The position numbers and the translations under genes are program-made. Source: Owenia fusiformis (Eukaryota > Annelida > Polychaeta > Sabellida > Oweniidae). From it: a stretch of DNA of 64,000 nt. The stretch is taken from positions 19,555,759-19,619,758 of the forward strand of contig CAIIXF020000009.1 of the NCBI GenBank assembly GCA_903813345.2, read 5' to 3'. Position 1 is the stretch's first letter. Each line of letters begins with the position of its first letter. This document shows positions 58,946 through 64,000 of this stretch, piece after piece. Under the pieces are notes generated by a model. It had not been told where the DNA came from. It ran no database searches and saw only the letters and a list, made by a program, of their open reading frames with translations.

Positions 58946-59357
58946 ATATACTACTAAGGGAGAACTAATCCTCAGAGTACCATAATTCTACAAAGGTGTA
59001 TAAGTTATCTTTAAAAATGTGTAGCTTTATCTCCTTGATATGTGCCAAGCTCAACTTGATTTAGATGGTTAAAATAAATATAATATTTAAGTTTAACTAC
59101 ATGGAATACAGTGTTGTATTAGGGACTTTAATTTTAGTATATGTTATAGGATGTACATGAGCATTTATATTATAGTGATTTCCAATAAACAACTGATCTT
59201 TAAAGCATATGGTTTGTGTTTAACATTTGGATTCAGTTCAGGATTTCTTGGGTTAACTTTGATTTTGTTTGGTATGAATCATCCTCAGTACAGAACTTAC
59301 GGAAAGTCATTTTTGAATTTAAACTAAATATTAACCATGTTGATCTTCACTTGTAGT

Positions 59358-59920
59358 CATACAGTATATGTCAGTATTTTAATAATAGTTGGATAATTAT
59401 CCCATTGAACAGAAAACTGCCAAAGTCAGATACTTGTACATTTCTTCAACAAACACCAATAGACTAGATGCGAGTAGAAATGATCTTGATTTACGTCATT
59501 GAATATTCACAATTCACTCAAAGTGATGTCATATTTGAAATCTACATGTAAAAATACATCTACAAATATGGTTTCGAAAATTGTTTATCAACTTTGAAAA
59601 TTTAATATTTTTTGAAAATGTGACTTCTAGTTCGGATTGATTCCCCATAATTACAAAATCACCTGGTGGTGAAACTGGTAACTACCTACTCGCATTTGCG
59701 TTATTGGAGTGCCAATGATTTACTATATCAAGTAAATATAATAATAAAACTGACGCCATACAGTACATGTTAGTATTCTAATAATAGTTGGATAATTATC
59801 CCATTGAACAGAAAACTGCCAAAGTCAGATACTTGTACATTTCTTCAACAAACACCAATTGGAGTGCCAATGACTTACTATATCAAGTACTTGGTCAAGT
59901 AAGTATAATAAAACGGACGG
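59358..59920. repeat. ~105-bp direct repeats 399 bp apart
   Basis: 59358-59462 and 59757-59861 share TAATAGTTGGATAATTATCC and ATTGAACAGAAAACTGCCAA almost without change. GGAGTGCCAATGA(T/C)TTACTA also repeats (59706, 59860). The stretch between (59460-59700) resembles the inverted-repeat unit at 34.6-35.3 kb. Confidence 0.8.
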
Positions 59921-61487
59921 GTATCATATGAAGAATAGAGGATTTATCTACTATGTACTGGAAATGGGAAGGCAAAATCCTAATTCTTTTTTCAGATGTT
60001 ACACTTTCAAAATAAGAGTATTCTGGCATTGGAAGGTACTTTCAGGAAAAGTGGAAGCAATTGTGAAATTTAAATTAATAGTTAGGAATTTATGTTATCC
60101 TTTTGGATTTCTGGATTCAATTAATCCTCTGCAAGAGTTAATAAAAACAAAAAAACACCAGCTAAGTTAAAATGTATTTATTTTGTATAAAAAATAATAA
60201 ACATAAAAATGTACTCATGAATTCCACTGACTTCTAATGTAAATCATGAATAATATCATGTCATACAACATTTATGGGTTGATAAATGGCAATTATTCAT
60301 ATATAGAAACCCAACTACATGTATCTTATGGGAAAATCCATATATTTCAAAACTGATCATTATAATAGCAAATATTAATTGTGATCATAAATGTATGTAT
60401 GTACTCATTCAGAAGTAGCATAAATGTATAAACTATATTCTCTATTACTTTTAATAGTCCATAAACTTGTTGAAATATAATGATATCATTTTATACATAA
60501 ACAATACATGTACTGAAAAAGTGTACAGGTGTAAAGGAAGAATATACATGTATAAATCAATAGCAATAATTTAGGAATAGAGTAGAATAGAATGGCTTTG
60601 AACTTCTTGTATACTCCAATTGGACGGATTTAAAAAATAAATGTTTCTAGAAATGAAACAAATTAATAAGCTGAGCATTTCAGAAATTCAAAAAGAGAAT
60701 CTATATAATGGACTTAATGGCAATTATCACCCGATATATTATTTGATTCGCTGATTACCATGTACACAAATAATTTAAAGATCACTAAAAACATGAAAAC
60801 TTCATTTCATTCCATTTCAAATGCCATCATTCAATAATTTCATGAAACAGAATTACCTGTGAAGCTTGGAGATGTGAACCACACACAATTCCTAGGTTCA
60901 AATGAAGTTAACCCACTAGCAGGAAGCAGGCATCTAGCCAGGATTTTCTAAAAGAGGTTCTTTATTTCACAGGGAGTCAAATGGATTCCATAAATCCTCT
61001 ATGACTACAGACCTGACCAGTGAATAATAATTTCATATAAATTGCTTATTGTTATTTACAACAATGCATTATGAAACTTTCAAATGTCTACATCAGGATA
61101 ATCAAGATTTCAGACTAACACTACATGATTAGAACATCGTTCAGGAATTTCTCATTGATGATTTTCAGTTGTTTCTGCACAAATAGTCTTGTGATTCTGT
61201 ACACATGCTGCTCACATAGATCTGTTCATATATATATTATGAAGTGGCAATCCAGCTGAATGCGTAGTTAGATGTAAGATCATTGTGTTGCTGAGTATCT
61301 GGGCCTGCTCACAACAAACGGCACTGGTCTCGGACCTACAAGTACACCAATGTATTAGGTAACGTTTCACCCTTTACAAAAGCTTAATGACTGATTGTAT
61401 ATCCATCAAGTAATATAACTGCACTGACACAATAATGTTCATGAATACTGTAATAAATAATTATTTTTCTCAATAATGTAAAAATTT
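59921..61487. other. No gene recognised
   Basis: AT-rich. Contains the presumed 3' untranslated region of the minus-strand VWA3-like gene. An 80-codon plus-strand frame at 59928-60170 has no family resemblance that I recognise. Confidence 0.4.
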
Positions 61488-63585
61488 TTAGTAGAGGTTT
61501 ATATCCTGTTTCAGATTTAAAGGTACATTGTAAATCATGGACTTTTGAGACTTAGAACAATATTTTGGTTTTGATTTACTCTTTTTATCAAAAGTATCCT
61601 CAGACTTAGTGTTGTTAGGAAAGAGTGCTCTGTATGACCGAGATTGTGCAATAAATCTTCGACATTGCGCAATTTCTGCCCCGAGACGTCTAAGATCATC
61701 ACCCTCAAAATCTGGCAGATGGGGGTGCTGGAATAAGACATTTATTTATATTCATTTATTATTCTAACAAATCTGTATTCAAAAGCATGCAACGTGGCAA
61801 AATCTAGACACCACAGGGACATTTTAAAAGCAGGTGAAATTAACATTTTAAAGCTCCATGGCAGATAGTACTGAAAATTCAAGACAGTTTTGTATTGCAT
61901 TGTTTGTATGTAATATCATTAGGATATCCAAATAGAGACTGAACTTCAAAAAATAAGTCAATAAAAAGACATATTAGATTATTTCTTACTGAAATTGGAA
62001 AAATAAACTTTTTAACAAGAACTGGTGGTAAAACTTTTAATATTTGAGTCATTTTGTTCATCTGTTCACAATCTGTTATGCTAGGAAGACCCCTTTTTCT
62101 CAAAGAACAAATAGTATTAGACCTAATAGGTGAGAGTACCTCATAATCATGGAAGCCTTCCTCTAGGAGTTTGTGTGTAAACAGATCAGCATCAAAGTTA
62201 CTATGGCAACGATGGTACCGCCCACTCGTTTCCGCAGCCAACAACTTCAAGAAACTATTTGCAGTGCTGAAAAAATGGATATCAAACTCAAAACAGGAAT
62301 AATACAGCACAATTCAAATTAAATGATAACATGATTTTGCAGGTCCGAAATGATGCAATTAAATGTACCATTAGCATTTATTGAACAAGCTTACAAAAGT
62401 CTGGTTGTTGCAAGGGTTGCATATGCCTTATTGACAGGGTTACATGAGCCTTATAATCAAGGATAAACTTGATAAAATCAATAACAACGAGGCATTAAAA
62501 TGCAAAATTTCACCACCACAGAAGTGATAACGCCAGATACTGAACACCATCAGGTTAGAGGCCACATGTCGCTACTTTTTATGATGGCATAGTTTTCCTG
62601 AGTTTGTAAACAATATGCACTAACTGACCTGTCATCACAGTTGAATGAGATAGTGTTAACAGGAATGTGTCTGTCAATATTGTGTCTCGCCACTTCCTTA
62701 AGCACCAGTGATGTGCTGGTATCCGGCTTCCCATCCGTTAACAGGTAAATACTATCCACACCACTCGGATCACCAAAGGCCATCTATAACAAAGATAAAC
62801 ACTCCTTCTTATCAGATTGGTTACATCTTGGACGTTTCAAATCAGAAAGATGGAATAAATGTTTGAAGGTTGACACAAATGATCATTTTAAAATGAATCA
62901 TTTCACCGAAGTTTTCTCTATTTTGGCCTTAAATGTGGAACCTTGGATAAACATTTTGTGTCAATAAATATTCTTACATCTAGTGCTTCCAAGGTGCATG
63001 TATTGCCGACACAGCGTAGTTCTGAGATCCATCGGATTGCGTCATGGCAGTTTTCTTCATTGGCTGGAACCATTGTTGCCTGCCATTTTGTGCATGTCCG
63101 TGAAAATGCAATCAAATTGAAACTGAAAAAACAAGAAAAAAATCCTCGTGAAATAAATTGAGAAAATAGTTCAGGTCCATGATTATACAATGTACCATAA
63201 AACGTCTTTCATTGACAAGAATATAGCTACAAACCTGTATGACCCCCTCCCTCTTCTTGACTACACACTTTCTCACTTGCTGGGATATGAAGTTAGGGGG
63301 GGGGGGTTATAAGGCCTTATAGCTAAATTAACAAGAACATTTTTCCTCCAACCTCTTATAATAATCTGACAGATCACTACTGTACAAACTCGACCCCTAT
63401 ATACTGTTAATCTCATATATAACATGTATAATGTACATACCATGTATTCCCCTTGTACAACTGGTCCCATATAAGAGATGCTAGTTCTCTCTTCAGTTCT
63501 TCCAAATGTTGGTCCATAGAGCCTGAGATATCGATCAACAATATCATCCTCTTGTGGCACACTGTGCCAAACACCCTACGACTTC
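61488..63585 (-). CDS. VWA3A/VWA3B-like von Willebrand factor A domain protein, last five exons (5' partial)
   Basis: Minus-strand exons 63585-63441, 63122-62978, 62783-62629, 62266-62140 and 61727-61488 chain in phase. The first has MILLIDISGSMDQHLEELKR: the DxSxS of a MIDAS metal site in a VWA domain. Then come FNLIAFSRTCTKWQ, the helix ending LRCVGNTCTLEALD, the conserved IYLLTDGKPD strand, VNTISFNCDD, and ETSGRYHRCH. The last exon gives HPHLPDFEGDDLRRLGAEIA and a lysine-serine-rich tail ending DINLY and stop. Domain order and tail resemble the C-terminal VWA domain of vertebrate VWA3A/VWA3B, which are expressed in ciliated tissues; the molecular role is not established. The 5' exons lie beyond 64000. 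Confidence 0.85.
63214..63335. mobile_element. Foldback element, second copy of the 33176 family
   Basis: TTGACAAGAATATAGCTACA at 63213 is inverted as TAGCTAAATTAACAAG ending at about 63335, with CCCCCTCCC and a G12 run inside. In an intron of the VWA3-like gene. Confidence 0.6.
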
Positions 63586-63649
63586 CTAAAACAAAATAGT
63601 ATACTTCATTAGTCAGAAAAAATAAGATAAGAAAAACATTAGTTATGCC

Positions 63650-63895
63650 ACGGGCTTTCAATAGAAGGATACGCTACTCTGTGTTACATGCACAATACCT
63701 CAAAATGAACACTTCCACGAATTTGATCATTTTTTTCAATAAGTATTGGATAAATAACCTTTAAAAAATTAATTTAGAATAAAGTTATTAGTTAAAGCAT
63801 AAAGATGCTTAAACTCAGTTAAAAGTACTGTAGTAAATATATGGCCAACTAAACAGCAACTCCCCAAAGTAGCAAATCCCATCGAACAAAACATA
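63650..63895. mobile_element. Left end of the ATGGGCTTTCAA MITE family and fragment of the CCCATCGAAC repeat
   Basis: CGGGCTTTCAATAGAAGGAT at 63651 and about 150 following bases match 8451-8600. The inverted right end is not found. Instead 63855-63890 (AGTAGCAAATCCCATCGAAC) combines the two end sequences of the repeats at 46816 and 53185, inverted and back to back. Confidence 0.6.
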
Positions 63896-64000
63896 TTTTA
63901 TCAAATCACCCATTTTGAGCATCTAACATTATAGAAATAACCAGGCAGTAGTATACTAGTGTCTCCTTTTAACAAAATCTACACCTATGAAGTGACAACT

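Noticed and set aside
59928-60170. 80-codon frame as the missing 3' exon of the DNMT3-like gene
   Set aside because: No cysteine pattern of ADD and no methyltransferase motif; phase and acceptor not convincing.

Overview
The window is nuclear DNA of an invertebrate bilaterian animal. It is AT-rich, its genes have many small GT-AG exons, and the space between exons is packed with miniature transposons, foldback elements and satellites. The gene set (an animal-type TELO2, a canopy-family chaperone, a DNMT3-like PWWP protein, the ciliary VWA3 family, a fucolectin and an orphan peptide-type GPCR) suits a marine lophotrochozoan, hemichordate, echinoderm or cephalochordate. The species cannot be fixed from the sequence.

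Layout, left to right. 1-800 is an 87-bp satellite. 1630-2277 (minus) holds the last two coding exons of a small or partial coiled-coil protein. 2.9-9.3 kb holds no convincing gene; it is foldback elements, a rearranged Tc1/mariner element, a hAT MITE and several interleaved inverted repeats. 10198-33390 (plus) is a complete 20-exon TELO2 gene whose splice phases all agree (840 codons). Two unrelated genes lie inside its introns on the opposite strand: a single-exon rhodopsin-class GPCR (18502-19395, intron 5) and a three-exon secreted fucolectin (24160-26066, intron 8). Intron 4 holds a 3.1-kb satellite of 31/62-bp units, itself split by an 807-bp transposon.

33.4-39.1 kb lies between convergent 3' ends and holds transposon fragments and one CpG-rich insertion. 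39130-42490 (minus) is a complete six-exon canopy (CNPY3/4-like) gene. It is divergent from 48503-56298 (plus), a DNMT3-like gene whose exons encode a long basic, low-complexity N-terminal region and a PWWP domain, then appear to end without ADD or methyltransferase domains. 61488-63585 (minus) holds the last five exons of a VWA3A/VWA3B-like gene whose 5' part lies beyond the right edge.

TELO2 (TTT complex, PIKK stability), canopy (ER folding) and the DNMT3-like chromatin reader share no pathway. The most unusual structures are: two splice sites, in two different genes, that have been amplified as tandem repeats; 31-bp and 81-bp perfect hairpins flanked by 8-bp target-site duplications; a transposon written almost entirely in GAACG-type words; and the truncated DNMT3-like gene.
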